A DNA stretch of 64,000 nucleotides. Origin: Haloterrigena alkaliphila. Lineage in GTDB: Archaea; Halobacteriota; Halobacteria; Halobacteriales; Natrialbaceae. Location: positions 3,658,001 to 3,722,000 of the forward strand of contig NZ_CP071462.1 in the NCBI RefSeq assembly GCF_017352155.2, written 5' to 3'. Below, one piece after another: positions 55,282 through 63,549 of the stretch. The first letter of the stretch is position 1. Every line of letters starts with the position of its first letter. Both the position numbers and the translations under genes were made by a program. The notes under the pieces were generated by a model that saw nothing but the letters and a program-made list of their open reading frames with translations, did not search any database and was not told where the DNA came from.

Positions 55282-56433
55282 GTGGCTGAGCCGATCGTCG
55301 CCGGCGTCGCCGAGAGCGACCTCGGCGAGACCCCCGACCGCAACTGGCTCGACAACGCGGGGATCGCCACCGTTCGCGCACTCGAGGACGCCGATCTGAC
55401 GCTCGAGGACGTGGACGGCGTGGCGGTCGGCGGCGGGGACGACTACATGCCCGCGCTGGTGCTGGCGGAGTACCTCGACCTCGAGGAGCCGTCGCTGCTC
55501 GAGGGGACCGAGATCGGCGGGTCGTCGTTCGAGAACTTCTGCGGCCACGTCGGTGACGCGATGGCCCGCGGCCGGGCCGACGTCGTCGTCATCGCCTACG
55601 GATCGACGAGCAAAACCGGCCCCGGACGGGACCGGTCGCTCGAGGTGACCCACCCCGTCGACGGCTTCGTCCGGCCGACGGGGCTCTTCCGGCCGCCGGG
55701 TGCCTACGCGATGGCCGCGCGCCGGCATATGCACGAGTACGGGACGACCGAGGAGCAACTCGCCGAGATCGCCGTCGCGACCCGCGAGTGGGCGTCGATG
55801 AACCCCAAAGCCGCACAGCGGGAGCCGATCACGGTCGAGGACGTCCTCGAGTCCCGGCAGATCGCGGAGCCGTTCAACCTGCTGGACTGCTGTCTGGTCT
55901 CGGACGGCGGCGGCGCGGTCGTGCTGGTCTCGGAGGAGAAGGCCCGCGAGTTGGGGGTGCCCGAGATCGCGGTGGCCGGGGTCGCCTCGACGAGCACCCA
56001 CCGACAGGACATCAGCGAGATGCCCGACATGACCACGACCGGAGCGGCGGTGACGGGGCCGAAGGCGTTCGACGAGGCCGGAATCTCGCCGGACGACGTC
56101 GACGTCGCCCAGCTCTACGACTCCTTCTCCTACACCGCGCTCGTGACGCTCGAGGATCTGGGCTTCTGCGAGAAGGGCGAGGGCGGGGAGTTCGTCGAGG
56201 GTGGAACGACCGCACCCGGCGGCGAGTTGCCGATGAACACGCAGGGCGGCGGGCTCTCCTACTGCCATCCCGGCCACTTCGGGGTGTTCGTGTTGATCGA
56301 GGCGGCGCGGCAGTTGCGCGGCGACTATACCGGTGACAGGCAGGTCGATGGGGCCGAGGTCGCGGTGGCCCACGGGACCGGCGGCGTGTTATCCTCGAGT
56401 AGCACCGTCGTCTTACGGAGGGAGGACGCATGA
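55282..56433 (+). CDS. SCP2-type thiolase family protein
   Basis: A 383-residue thiolase-like enzyme starting with GTG. Landmarks are AEPIVAGVAESDLG, GGSSFENFCGHVGDA, RPPGAYAMAARRHMHEYG, and the C-terminal GGGLSYCHPGHFG with HGTGGVLSSSS. The usual thiolase nucleophile position holds Ser or Gly, and Cys87 is a few residues later, as in many SCP2-like proteins, so the reaction may not be a simple condensation. The following DUF35 protein overlaps its stop (ATGA) and is the expected partner, as archaeal thiolases often bind DUF35 proteins. Confidence 0.88.
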   Translation: MAEPIVAGVAESDLGETPDRNWLDNAGIATVRALEDADLTLEDVDGVAVGGGDDYMPALVLAEYLDLEEPSLLEGTEIGGSSFENFCGHVGDAMARGRADVVVIAYGSTSKTGPGRDRSLEVTHPVDGFVRPTGLFRPPGAYAMAARRHMHEYGTTEEQLAEIAVATREWASMNPKAAQREPITVEDVLESRQIAEPFNLLDCCLVSDGGGAVVLVSEEKARELGVPEIAVAGVASTSTHRQDISEMPDMTTTGAAVTGPKAFDEAGISPDDVDVAQLYDSFSYTALVTLEDLGFCEKGEGGEFVEGGTTAPGGELPMNTQGGGLSYCHPGHFGVFVLIEAARQLRGDYTGDRQVDGAEVAVAHGTGGVLSSSSTVVLRREDA

Positions 56434-56885
56434 CTGGGGACGCGGACGAGTCGGCCTCGAGCGCGACGGTGGAGGACCGCCGCGAGGAGTGGAAGGGACC
56501 GGTTCCGGTTCCTTCCGGGGCGAATACGGAGTTCTGGGCCGCGACGCTCGAGGGGGAGTTGCTGTACCAGCACTGCGAGGAGTGCGGGACCGCGCAGTTG
56601 TACCCGCGGGCGGTCTGTACCGGCTGCGGGGCCGTGGATCCGCCGTTCGAGCGGAGCGAGGGTGTCGGGTCGGTCTATACGTACACGGTGTGTCACGTGC
56701 CGGGAGAACCCGGCTTCGGTGATCGGACGCCGTACGTCGTCGCCGCGGTCGATCTGGCCGAGGGGCCGCGATTGCTCGCGTTGGTGGACTGTGCGCCGGA
56801 TGCGATCGAGGTCGGTGACTCGCTCGAGGTCCGGTTCTGGCAGGTCTCCGACGAGGCCGCCGTGCCCGTGTTCGTACCGGCGTAA
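56430..56885 (+). CDS. Zn-ribbon OB-fold (DUF35) protein
   Basis: A 151-residue partner protein. The zinc ribbon holds CEECGTAQLY and CTGCGAV (about 49-71), and an OB-fold follows (GVGSVYTYTVCHV, RTPYVVAAVDL, SLEVRFWQV). Such proteins bridge thiolase and other acyl-CoA enzymes in archaea. It is translationally coupled to the thiolase. Confidence 0.9.
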   Translation: MTGDADESASSATVEDRREEWKGPVPVPSGANTEFWAATLEGELLYQHCEECGTAQLYPRAVCTGCGAVDPPFERSEGVGSVYTYTVCHVPGEPGFGDRTPYVVAAVDLAEGPRLLALVDCAPDAIEVGDSLEVRFWQVSDEAAVPVFVPA

Positions 56886-56914
56886 GTCGGCTCATCTCGT
56901 CCCTTCTTGGTCCC

Positions 56915-56954
56915 TTCTCGAGGGTTCTCGAGGGTTCTCGAGGGTTCCCGAGGT
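56915..56954. repeat. 10-bp tandem repeat (ttctcgaggg)
   Basis: Three exact copies of ttctcgaggg and one degenerate copy lie directly behind the DUF35 gene. It contains the palindrome ctcgag in each unit. Confidence 0.8.
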
Positions 56955-57010
56955 GGATCGACGGTGCTTCTCTCGCGATGAAATCGACGACAGAGACGGT
57001 TCTCTGCTAT

Positions 57011-57085
57011 CGTGGCAACGGTGAGGTCCACACCCTCCCCAACCGATTCGCTCGCTTCCGCTGGTCGCTCGCTCATCCCTCGCGC
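57011..57085. repeat. Dispersed repeat, copy A
   Basis: This stretch shares most bases with 63374-63441: cgtggcaac, ccacaccctcccca, ccgattcgctcg and ctcatccctcgcgc occur in the same order in both. It lies in the gap (56886-57199) between the DUF35 and MaoC genes. Confidence 0.7.
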
Positions 57086-57199
57086 AGTGTCATCGACGCC
57101 CCCTCGTGGTACTCGGGGGCGTCACCAGCGCGCGCCACCGCAAGCGGCCGTCTCGCTATGCAGTGATCGATAGAGAACGAAATGAGTTGAGACGCCCGC

Positions 57200-58225
57200 T
57201 CAGTCGTCGTCCAACGTCGCCGTCACCGACCCGGTCAGCAGCGTCTCGCCGTGCTGGTTGGTCGCCTCGAGATCTACCCCGACGGCGCCCCCGTCGGCCT
57301 GTCGGTCGACGACCTCGCCGGTCGCGACGATCGTGTCGTCGGGGAAGACCTGCGACTGGAAGCGGACGCCGAAGGAGTCGACCGCCTCGAGCGGGAACCA
57401 ATCGGTGACGACCCGCGAGGCGACGCCGGCGGTGAACATCCCCTGTCCGAAGACGCTCTCGTTGCCCGCCGCGCGGGCGTAGGGCTCGTCGTAGTGGATC
57501 GGGTTGAAGTCGCCGCTCGCGCCGGCGTACTTCACGAAGTGCATCCGCTCGAGGTCCTCGACGACGACCGTCGGACCCGCGTCGCCGACCTCGAGGTCGG
57601 CGATCGATCGGACGGTATCGACCGACTCGGCGGCGGGGACCTGCCCGCCGTTGGCGGCCGCCGTCTCCGAATCGTCGGTCGCAGCGTCGCTCGAGTCGTC
57701 GCTCGCGTTCCCGTCGTCCGCGTCGTTGTCGACCGCGCCGGAGGTCTCGATGGCGGTCGCGCGGTCGGTTATCACGAGGTTACCGTTCTGGTCGCGGTAC
57801 TGGGTCTCGTAGACGGCGAAGGTCATCGTCCCGGCGCGGCCGCCTTCGCGCTGGAAGACCTTCGTGAGCGTCGTCTCACCCGTCAGCACGTCGCCGACCC
57901 GTAGCGGGCGCTCGTACTCGTAGGACTGCTCGCCGTGGAGGACGTACTCGGGCTGGAAGCCCAGATCGAAGCCGTACCCCTCGAGGTCGTCGGGGCGATA
58001 GCGCGGGAACCGGGTGACGCGCGGATACGTCGGCGGGGCCGGGATGGCGTCGAACCCTCGTTCTCGAGCGACCGACTCGTCTCGGAACACCGGGTCCGGC
58101 TCCGTAATCGACCGGGCGAACTCCTCGACCTTCCCCCGCTCGATGCGGAAGTCCTCGACGGTCGCTCGCGAGTCGCCGACCATCGCCTCGAGTTCGTCCA
58201 TCGACTTATTCGGCACGGCGCTCAC
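57200..58225 (-). CDS. Fused double hot-dog MaoC hydratase
   Basis: A 341-residue protein with two hot-dog domains. The N-terminal one has the dehydratase-N pattern PPTYPRVTRFP and HGEQSYEYERPLRVGD, and a disordered Asp/Ser/Ala linker (about 160-195) separates it from the C-terminal MaoC domain with FVKYAGASGDFNPIHYDEPY, the hydratase catalytic Asp and His, and VFGQGMFTAGVASRVV. It probably hydrates a bulky enoyl-CoA. GTG 58225 is used; ATG 58201 (MDELEAMVG) is an alternative. Confidence 0.85.
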   Translation of the reverse strand: MSAVPNKSMDELEAMVGDSRATVEDFRIERGKVEEFARSITEPDPVFRDESVARERGFDAIPAPPTYPRVTRFPRYRPDDLEGYGFDLGFQPEYVLHGEQSYEYERPLRVGDVLTGETTLTKVFQREGGRAGTMTFAVYETQYRDQNGNLVITDRATAIETSGAVDNDADDGNASDDSSDAATDDSETAAANGGQVPAAESVDTVRSIADLEVGDAGPTVVVEDLERMHFVKYAGASGDFNPIHYDEPYARAAGNESVFGQGMFTAGVASRVVTDWFPLEAVDSFGVRFQSQVFPDDTIVATGEVVDRQADGGAVGVDLEATNQHGETLLTGSVTATLDDD

Positions 58226-58424
58226 CTCGAGGATTCGAGCACAGTCGCCGGCCGTCTCGTCGTCGATACGCCGTCCGCGTCCGGGATCGACCCCCGGTCC
58301 GGTTTCGCATCATTGCCACGATGGTTTCGCGACGAGTTCCATAAGCGTACTCCTCACGGACGATAGCGAGCGCTCGGAGGGACGAATCACTTAACAAAGA
58401 GGTCGTCGAACCCCTGTACGAAGT

Positions 58425-58487
58425 ATGTCAGCAACCACCACGATAGCGTCGAGAGCGACGCGCGTAGAGCGGAGGGAGAACCGATGA
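58425..58487 (+). CDS. Possible 20-residue leader ORF before the SDR gene
   Basis: An ATG at 58425, about 30 nt after the box A-like cttaaca (58390-58396), opens a 20-codon frame. Its TGA stop (58485-58487) overlaps the ATG of the SDR gene by two bases. A Shine-Dalgarno-like ggaggga (58471-58477) sits inside it, 6 nt before the SDR start. The arrangement suits a leaderless uORF feeding ribosomes to the dehydrogenase. The peptide may not be stable. Confidence 0.35.
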   Translation: MSATTTIASRATRVERRENR

Positions 58488-59254
58488 CGACGACGCAGTT
58501 CAGCCTCGAGGGACAGACGGCCGTCGTCACCGGCTCCTCGAGCGGTATCGGGAAGGCGATGGTCGAGCTGTTCGCCGACGACGGCGCGAACGTCGTCGTC
58601 ACCTCGCGGGAACTGGAGAACGTCGAACCGGTCGCGGAGGCGATCAACGAGAGTGAGGCCGAGGGGCGGGCGCTGCCCCTCGAGTGCGACGTGACCGACC
58701 GTGACGCGGTCGAGGAACTGGTAGAACAGACTGTCGACGAGTTCGGCGCGCTCGACATCCTGGTCAACAACGCGGGCGCGAGCTTTCAGGCGCCGCCGGC
58801 GGAGATCAGCGAGAACGGCTGGAAGACCATCGTCGACATCAACCTGCACGGGACGTTCCACTGCTCGCAGGTGGCGGCCGCGTACATGCGCGAGCACGGC
58901 GGCGGGAAGATCGTCAATATCGCGAGCGTAGCCGGGCAACAGGGCTCGCGGCAGATGAGTCACTACGGCGCCGCGAAGGCCGGCGTGATCAACTTCACGA
59001 AGTCGGTCGCCGCCGACTGGGCGGAAGACGACATCTGGGTCAACTGTATCGCGCCAGGACTGGTCGCGACGGAAGGCGTCAAGTCCCAGATGGGCGTCGA
59101 GGACGAGGCCGACGCCATCGACCGGACCACCGCCGACCGGACGATCGGCACGCCCGAGGAGGTCGCCGACCTCGCGCAGTTCCTCGCCAGTTCGGCCTCG
59201 TCGTACCTCGTCGGCGAGACGGTCACGATCATGGGGACGCCGCGGCTCGAGTGA
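58484..59254 (+). CDS. Short-chain dehydrogenase/reductase (FabG-like)
   Basis: A 256-residue classical SDR. Landmarks are TGSSSGIGKAM for the nucleotide-binding turn, NNAGASF, and the catalytic pair in HYGAAKAG. The ending VGETVTIMGTPRLE is unusual but compatible. It may be a 3-oxoacyl-CoA reductase in the acyl-CoA module. A strong Shine-Dalgarno-like ggaggga precedes the ATG. Confidence 0.9.
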   Translation: MTTTQFSLEGQTAVVTGSSSGIGKAMVELFADDGANVVVTSRELENVEPVAEAINESEAEGRALPLECDVTDRDAVEELVEQTVDEFGALDILVNNAGASFQAPPAEISENGWKTIVDINLHGTFHCSQVAAAYMREHGGGKIVNIASVAGQQGSRQMSHYGAAKAGVINFTKSVAADWAEDDIWVNCIAPGLVATEGVKSQMGVEDEADAIDRTTADRTIGTPEEVADLAQFLASSASSYLVGETVTIMGTPRLE

Positions 59255-59322
59255 GCCCGGAACCCGTCTCCTGTTACCAGTACCCATACTCTTTTGGGAC
59301 CGATCGTCAAATTACGGGCCAT

Positions 59323-60927
59323 ATGGACCGCGAGCCCGTGCCGGCGGAGTCGCTACTGGCCCCGCCGTACGACGGTAACATCGCCGCGCTCCTCGAGCGA
59401 GCGATCGACGGCGATTCCGACGAGACGGCGATCGAACACGACGGCGAAACCGTGACGTACCGCGAACTGGACGCGCTGATCGACCGCTACGCGCGCGGCC
59501 TCCGCGCGGCCGGCCTCGAACCCGACGACCGGCTCTGCGTCTACGTTCCCAACAGCATCGACTTCTGTGCGGTGATCTGGGCCTGCTGTCGAACCGGGAT
59601 CGTTGCCAGTCCGCTGAACCCGGCCTATCGACGCCGCGAGATCGAGTACCAGGTCGATCACGCCGACGCGAAAGCGGTCGTCGTCACCGGATCGCCCGCC
59701 GATCACGTCGTCAACGCCGTCGCCGACCTCGAGGCCGAGATCCTCACCACGGCGCCAGGGAGCGACGTCGACGGCGAGTGCGACTCGCTGGCGAACCTCG
59801 GCGAAAGCGGTACCGACGAGGGACGGATCGAGATCGTCGACCGCGCGGACGACGACGTCCTGCTCCAGCCCTACACCTCGGGGACCACCGGCGATCCGAA
59901 GGGCGTCCTGCTGACCCACGAGAACTTCCGGGTCCAGATCGCCACCAGCGTCTCGGGGTACAGCGCCAGCCCCCTCCAGGGGGACGCGCTGATCGTCCTC
60001 CCGATGTACCACATCACGGGGCTGCTCGGGATGCTCTCCTCGCTGTGTGCCGGCCGGACGCTGCACCTGCTCCGGCCCGACCGGTGGGATCCCGAGCGCG
60101 TCCTCGAGGTGATCGACGAGTTCGACATTCCCTCGTTCATCGGCGTCGCGACGATGTTCAACGACCTGCTCGAGGCCTACGACCCCGACGCGCACGACCT
60201 CGAGTCGCTCCAGCGGGCCGGACAGGGCGGCGACAAACTCCCCAAGCCCGTCCAGCGGGAGTTCGAGGAGACGTTCGACGCGCCGCTCTCGGAGGGGTAC
60301 GGCCTCACGGAGACGACCGCGACGACGCACACGCTCCGCCGGTCGACGCTCGGGATCCGGGCCGGCAGCGTCGGCCAGCCGATCGGCCACGCGCGCTCGA
60401 AGATCGTCGACGAGAACGGCGAGGAACTCGGCGTCGGCGAGGAGGGAGAGATCCTCGTCGAGGGGCCGCAGGTGATGAAGGGCTACTACAAGAACCCCGA
60501 GGCGAACGAGGCGGTGTTCACCGAGGACGGCTTCTTCAAAACCGGCGACATCGGTTCCCGCGACGAGGACAACTACTACTACGTCGAGGGCCGCGAGAAG
60601 GAGATGATCCTCACCGCGGGGTACAACGTCTACCCCCGCGAGATCGAGGAGACGCTGTACGACCACCCGGGGGTGCTCGAGGCGGCGGTCTTCGGCGTCC
60701 CCGACGAGCGACGGGGCGAGACCGTCGCGGCCGCGGTCACCACAACCGAGGGTGCAGACCTCGACGAGGAAGCGATCGAGTCGTACGTCCTCGGCGAACT
60801 CGCGCCGTACAAGCACCCGCGGTACGTCGAGATCCGCGAGGAACTCCCCAAAACCGGCAGCGGCAAGGTCCGGAAGACGGTGCTCGAAGCGGAGTTCCGA
60901 GCGGCATACGCGGACGGCGGCGAATGA
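59323..60927 (+). CDS. Acyl-CoA synthetase (AMP-forming)
   Basis: A 534-residue ligase of the AMP-binding superfamily that activates a carboxylic acid with ATP and CoA. Motifs: PYTSGTTGDPKGVLLTHEN, SEGYGLTETTAT, DGFFKTGDIG, GYNVYPREIEE and the catalytic lysine in PKTGSGKVRK. The box A cttttgg (59291-59297) is about 29 nt before the ATG. The substrate is likely a fatty or aromatic acid, given the surrounding genes. Confidence 0.94.
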   Translation: MDREPVPAESLLAPPYDGNIAALLERAIDGDSDETAIEHDGETVTYRELDALIDRYARGLRAAGLEPDDRLCVYVPNSIDFCAVIWACCRTGIVASPLNPAYRRREIEYQVDHADAKAVVVTGSPADHVVNAVADLEAEILTTAPGSDVDGECDSLANLGESGTDEGRIEIVDRADDDVLLQPYTSGTTGDPKGVLLTHENFRVQIATSVSGYSASPLQGDALIVLPMYHITGLLGMLSSLCAGRTLHLLRPDRWDPERVLEVIDEFDIPSFIGVATMFNDLLEAYDPDAHDLESLQRAGQGGDKLPKPVQREFEETFDAPLSEGYGLTETTATTHTLRRSTLGIRAGSVGQPIGHARSKIVDENGEELGVGEEGEILVEGPQVMKGYYKNPEANEAVFTEDGFFKTGDIGSRDEDNYYYVEGREKEMILTAGYNVYPREIEETLYDHPGVLEAAVFGVPDERRGETVAAAVTTTEGADLDEEAIESYVLGELAPYKHPRYVEIREELPKTGSGKVRKTVLEAEFRAAYADGGE

Positions 60928-61059
60928 CTCGAGGCGGACGCTTCCGCGGCCGAGCGGCGTCGCAAGGACGGAATATCACAGCCGTTTCGGCTCGGACTTC
61001 GAGACGGAATCCGAACGGAACTTTGAACACCGTATGACCGAAACGACACACAGACTTCG

Positions 61060-62364
61060 ATGACGGACGACGCGCGGACGGACGACACGTACTCGACCGG
61101 CGAGATCAGAACCGTCGCGCTGGCGGTCATCGCCGGAATCTTCTTCGGTGGCGTGGCGACCGGCGTCGCCTTCCCGACGCTGCCGCTACTCGACGAGCGG
61201 CTCGTGATCAGCACGGTGATGCTGAGCGTGATCCTCTCTGCCAACCGGATCGCGCGGCTCTTCATGAACACGCCGGCCGGAACGATCATCGACCGCGTCG
61301 GCGCGCGGACGCCGATGATCATCGGGCTCTTCACGCAGGCGCTCGCGCCGTTCGGCTACATCGCCGGCCTCCGGACGCCGCCGATCATCCTCGGGACGAT
61401 CCCCGGCTTCGGCGAGGTGTCGCTTCCGGGGGTCGTCTTCGTCCTCGCGCGGACGTTCTGGGGACTGGGCAGCGCGTTCGTCTTCATCGGCGCGTTCGCG
61501 ACGATCACGTACGTGACGACGTCGGACAACCGCGGCCGCTGGGTCGGCTACATGCGCGGCGGCCAGTCGCTGGGGTTCCCCACCGGCCTCATCCTCGGGG
61601 GGCTCCTGACCGACATCGCCTCGATGGAGATCGCCTTCTTCACCGCCGGCGTCCTCGCGCTGATCGCCGGCACGGTCGCGACGTTCGTCCTCCCCGACGT
61701 CCACGGCGGCGCCGACACGAGGTCCGCGAAGCTCCGCGAGGTGCCGGCCCTGCTGCGCAGGCAGCCGACCGTGCTGCTGATCGGGTTCGGCAACTTCACC
61801 GTCCGCTTCCTCTGGGGCGGGATCATCCTCTCGACGCTCGCCCGCTTCGCCGACTTCCACGGCCTCGAGCTCGCCGTCCTCGAGGCCGCGGGGATCAGCG
61901 GCGTCGTGATGGGCGTCGGCGTGCTCACGATGGGCGGGACGACGGTCGTGACCGGCTGGATTTCCGATATGGTCAGCGACCGGACGCTGCTGACGGTGCC
62001 CGCGTTTCTGGCGATGACCGCGGGGTTCCTGTTGATCGCGTACGTCCCGACGATCGAGGCGCTGTTCGCTGCGCTCGTGTTGATCGGCGCCGGCATGGGC
62101 GCGGCCGCGCCGGCGATGCTCGCGATTCTGGGCGACCTCACACCCGGCGACGAAATCGGGCGGATGGGCGGCGTCTATCAGGTGTTGGGCGATATCGGGC
62201 TCAGCCTCGGCCCGCTGATCGCGCTCCCCGCCGTCGACAGCTGGTTCGGCTACCAGTGGACGTACGTCCTCTGTGCCGTGCTGGTCTGTAGCTGCCTGCT
62301 GATCGTCTCCCTGCCGCTCCTGCGGGACCCGGAGGTCTCGCGGACGCCCGTGAAAGCCGATTGA
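61060..62364 (+). CDS. MFS transporter
   Basis: A 434-residue carrier with 12 helices. Motif A is AGTIIDRVGARTPMI, and MRGGQSLGFPTGLILGG follows in helix 5. The second half has TGWISDMVSDRTLL. It sits in the acyl-CoA module and may import the organic acid activated by the neighbouring ligase, but no direct evidence exists. Confidence 0.87.
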   Translation: MTDDARTDDTYSTGEIRTVALAVIAGIFFGGVATGVAFPTLPLLDERLVISTVMLSVILSANRIARLFMNTPAGTIIDRVGARTPMIIGLFTQALAPFGYIAGLRTPPIILGTIPGFGEVSLPGVVFVLARTFWGLGSAFVFIGAFATITYVTTSDNRGRWVGYMRGGQSLGFPTGLILGGLLTDIASMEIAFFTAGVLALIAGTVATFVLPDVHGGADTRSAKLREVPALLRRQPTVLLIGFGNFTVRFLWGGIILSTLARFADFHGLELAVLEAAGISGVVMGVGVLTMGGTTVVTGWISDMVSDRTLLTVPAFLAMTAGFLLIAYVPTIEALFAALVLIGAGMGAAAPAMLAILGDLTPGDEIGRMGGVYQVLGDIGLSLGPLIALPAVDSWFGYQWTYVLCAVLVCSCLLIVSLPLLRDPEVSRTPVKAD

Positions 62365-62407
62365 CTCGATCGAAACTATTATCGGACCATATGTGGGTTG
62401 TGAGTTT

Positions 62408-63145
62408 ATGGCACAGCAAGCAGCAGCCGTCGTCGGCGGCGGCATCATGGGTGCCGGCATCGCACAGGTACTGGCCCGCAACGGCTACGAAGTCCGCGTT
62501 CGGGAGATCAACGAGGAACTGGCCGAGGAGGCCCGCGAACGCGTCGTGTCGGGCAACTACGGCCTCGAGGACGCCGTCGAGGGCGGCTACCTCTCCGAGG
62601 ACGAGATGGACGAGGTGCTCGATCGGATGACGTTCACGACGGACCTCGAGGAAGCGACCGACGGCACCGAGTTCGTCATCGAGGCGGTCACCGAGAACCT
62701 CGCGATCAAGGGACAGGTGTTCCGCGATCTGGACGAGGTCACGGACGACCAGCCCCTGTACTCGAACACGAGCGGCTTCGCGGTGACCTCGATCGCCAAC
62801 GCCGTCTCGGATCCCTCGCGCGTCGCGGTGACGCACTTCTTCAATCCCGTCGCGGTGATGGACATGGTCGAAATCGTCCAGGCGCCCGAGACCGACGAGG
62901 CGGTCGTCGAACGCGCCGAGGAACTGGTCGACGAACTCGGCAAAACGCGGGTCACCATCGACGACGACCCCGGCTCCTACGGCTTCCTCGCCAACCGCTG
63001 TCACGCCGCCATGCGCGAGGAGGCCAAGAAGATCGTCGACGAAGGGATCGCCACGAAGGAGCAGGTCGACAAGGCGCTCGAGGACGGCTACAACCTCCCC
63101 GTCGGCCCGTTCTCGCTGGCCGGCCTCGGCGAAGAGTGGGACTGA
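62408..63145 (+). CDS. 3-hydroxyacyl-CoA dehydrogenase family protein, short
   Basis: A 245-residue protein. The NAD domain has VVGGGIMGAGIAQVLARNG, NTSGFAVTSIANAV and the THFFNPVAVMDMVEI motif with the catalytic His. The C-terminal part GPFSLAGLGEEWD ends about 35 residues earlier than usual family members (about 280 residues), so the dimerisation domain is short. It could be a natural short form or a truncation. Box A ctattatc is at 62376-62383, 28 nt upstream. Confidence 0.85.
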   Translation: MAQQAAAVVGGGIMGAGIAQVLARNGYEVRVREINEELAEEARERVVSGNYGLEDAVEGGYLSEDEMDEVLDRMTFTTDLEEATDGTEFVIEAVTENLAIKGQVFRDLDEVTDDQPLYSNTSGFAVTSIANAVSDPSRVAVTHFFNPVAVMDMVEIVQAPETDEAVVERAEELVDELGKTRVTIDDDPGSYGFLANRCHAAMREEAKKIVDEGIATKEQVDKALEDGYNLPVGPFSLAGLGEEWD

Positions 63146-63241
63146 CGAATCGGTCCGGGCTATTGTTTCGAACAGAGAAGTCGGCGTGCAGTGGCGCGCG
63201 CTGCGTCGCGGTGAGGGGATACCGAACCGCGACGCGAAGCC

Positions 63242-63441
63242 GCGCGAGGGATGAGCGAACGACCTCAGGGAGTGAGCGAATCGGCTGGGGAGGAAGTGGA
63301 AATCCTAGCCGCCAGCGAGAGCAGCGCACTCAGGGCTACGAGAGCAGACGACGTTCTCGAGCAGTGTGTAAATCGTGGCAACAGGGAGTCGCCACACCCT
63401 CCCCAGCCGATTCGCTCGTTTCACTCGCTCATCCCTCGCGC
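63242..63441. repeat. Dispersed repeat, copy B, with large inverted repeat
   Basis: The right half (63374-63441) matches copy A at 57011. The left half holds its inverted partner: 17 bases at 63242-63258 are the reverse complement of 63425-63441, and 20 bases at 63274-63293 are the reverse complement of 63398-63417. The whole could fold into a long cruciform with a loop of about 100 bases. It lies in the 404-bp gap 63146-63549, where no gene was seen. Confidence 0.75.
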
Positions 63442-63549
63442 GGCTTCACACCGTGGTTCGCGCTTCGCTCACCACGGTTCGGCACGCGCCACCGTCAGTG
63501 CACACAATTCCTCGCGTTGATCGCAGAGTGAAACGGGTGTCTCGAGTAG

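Noticed and set aside
56915-56954. A short CRISPR-like array
   Set aside because: Units are 10 bp, adjacent without spacers, so not a CRISPR array. No cas genes were seen.
63251-63520. An 89-codon frame inside the dispersed repeat
   Set aside because: It follows the inverted repeat sequence, has no box A and reads like other repeat-derived false ORFs.
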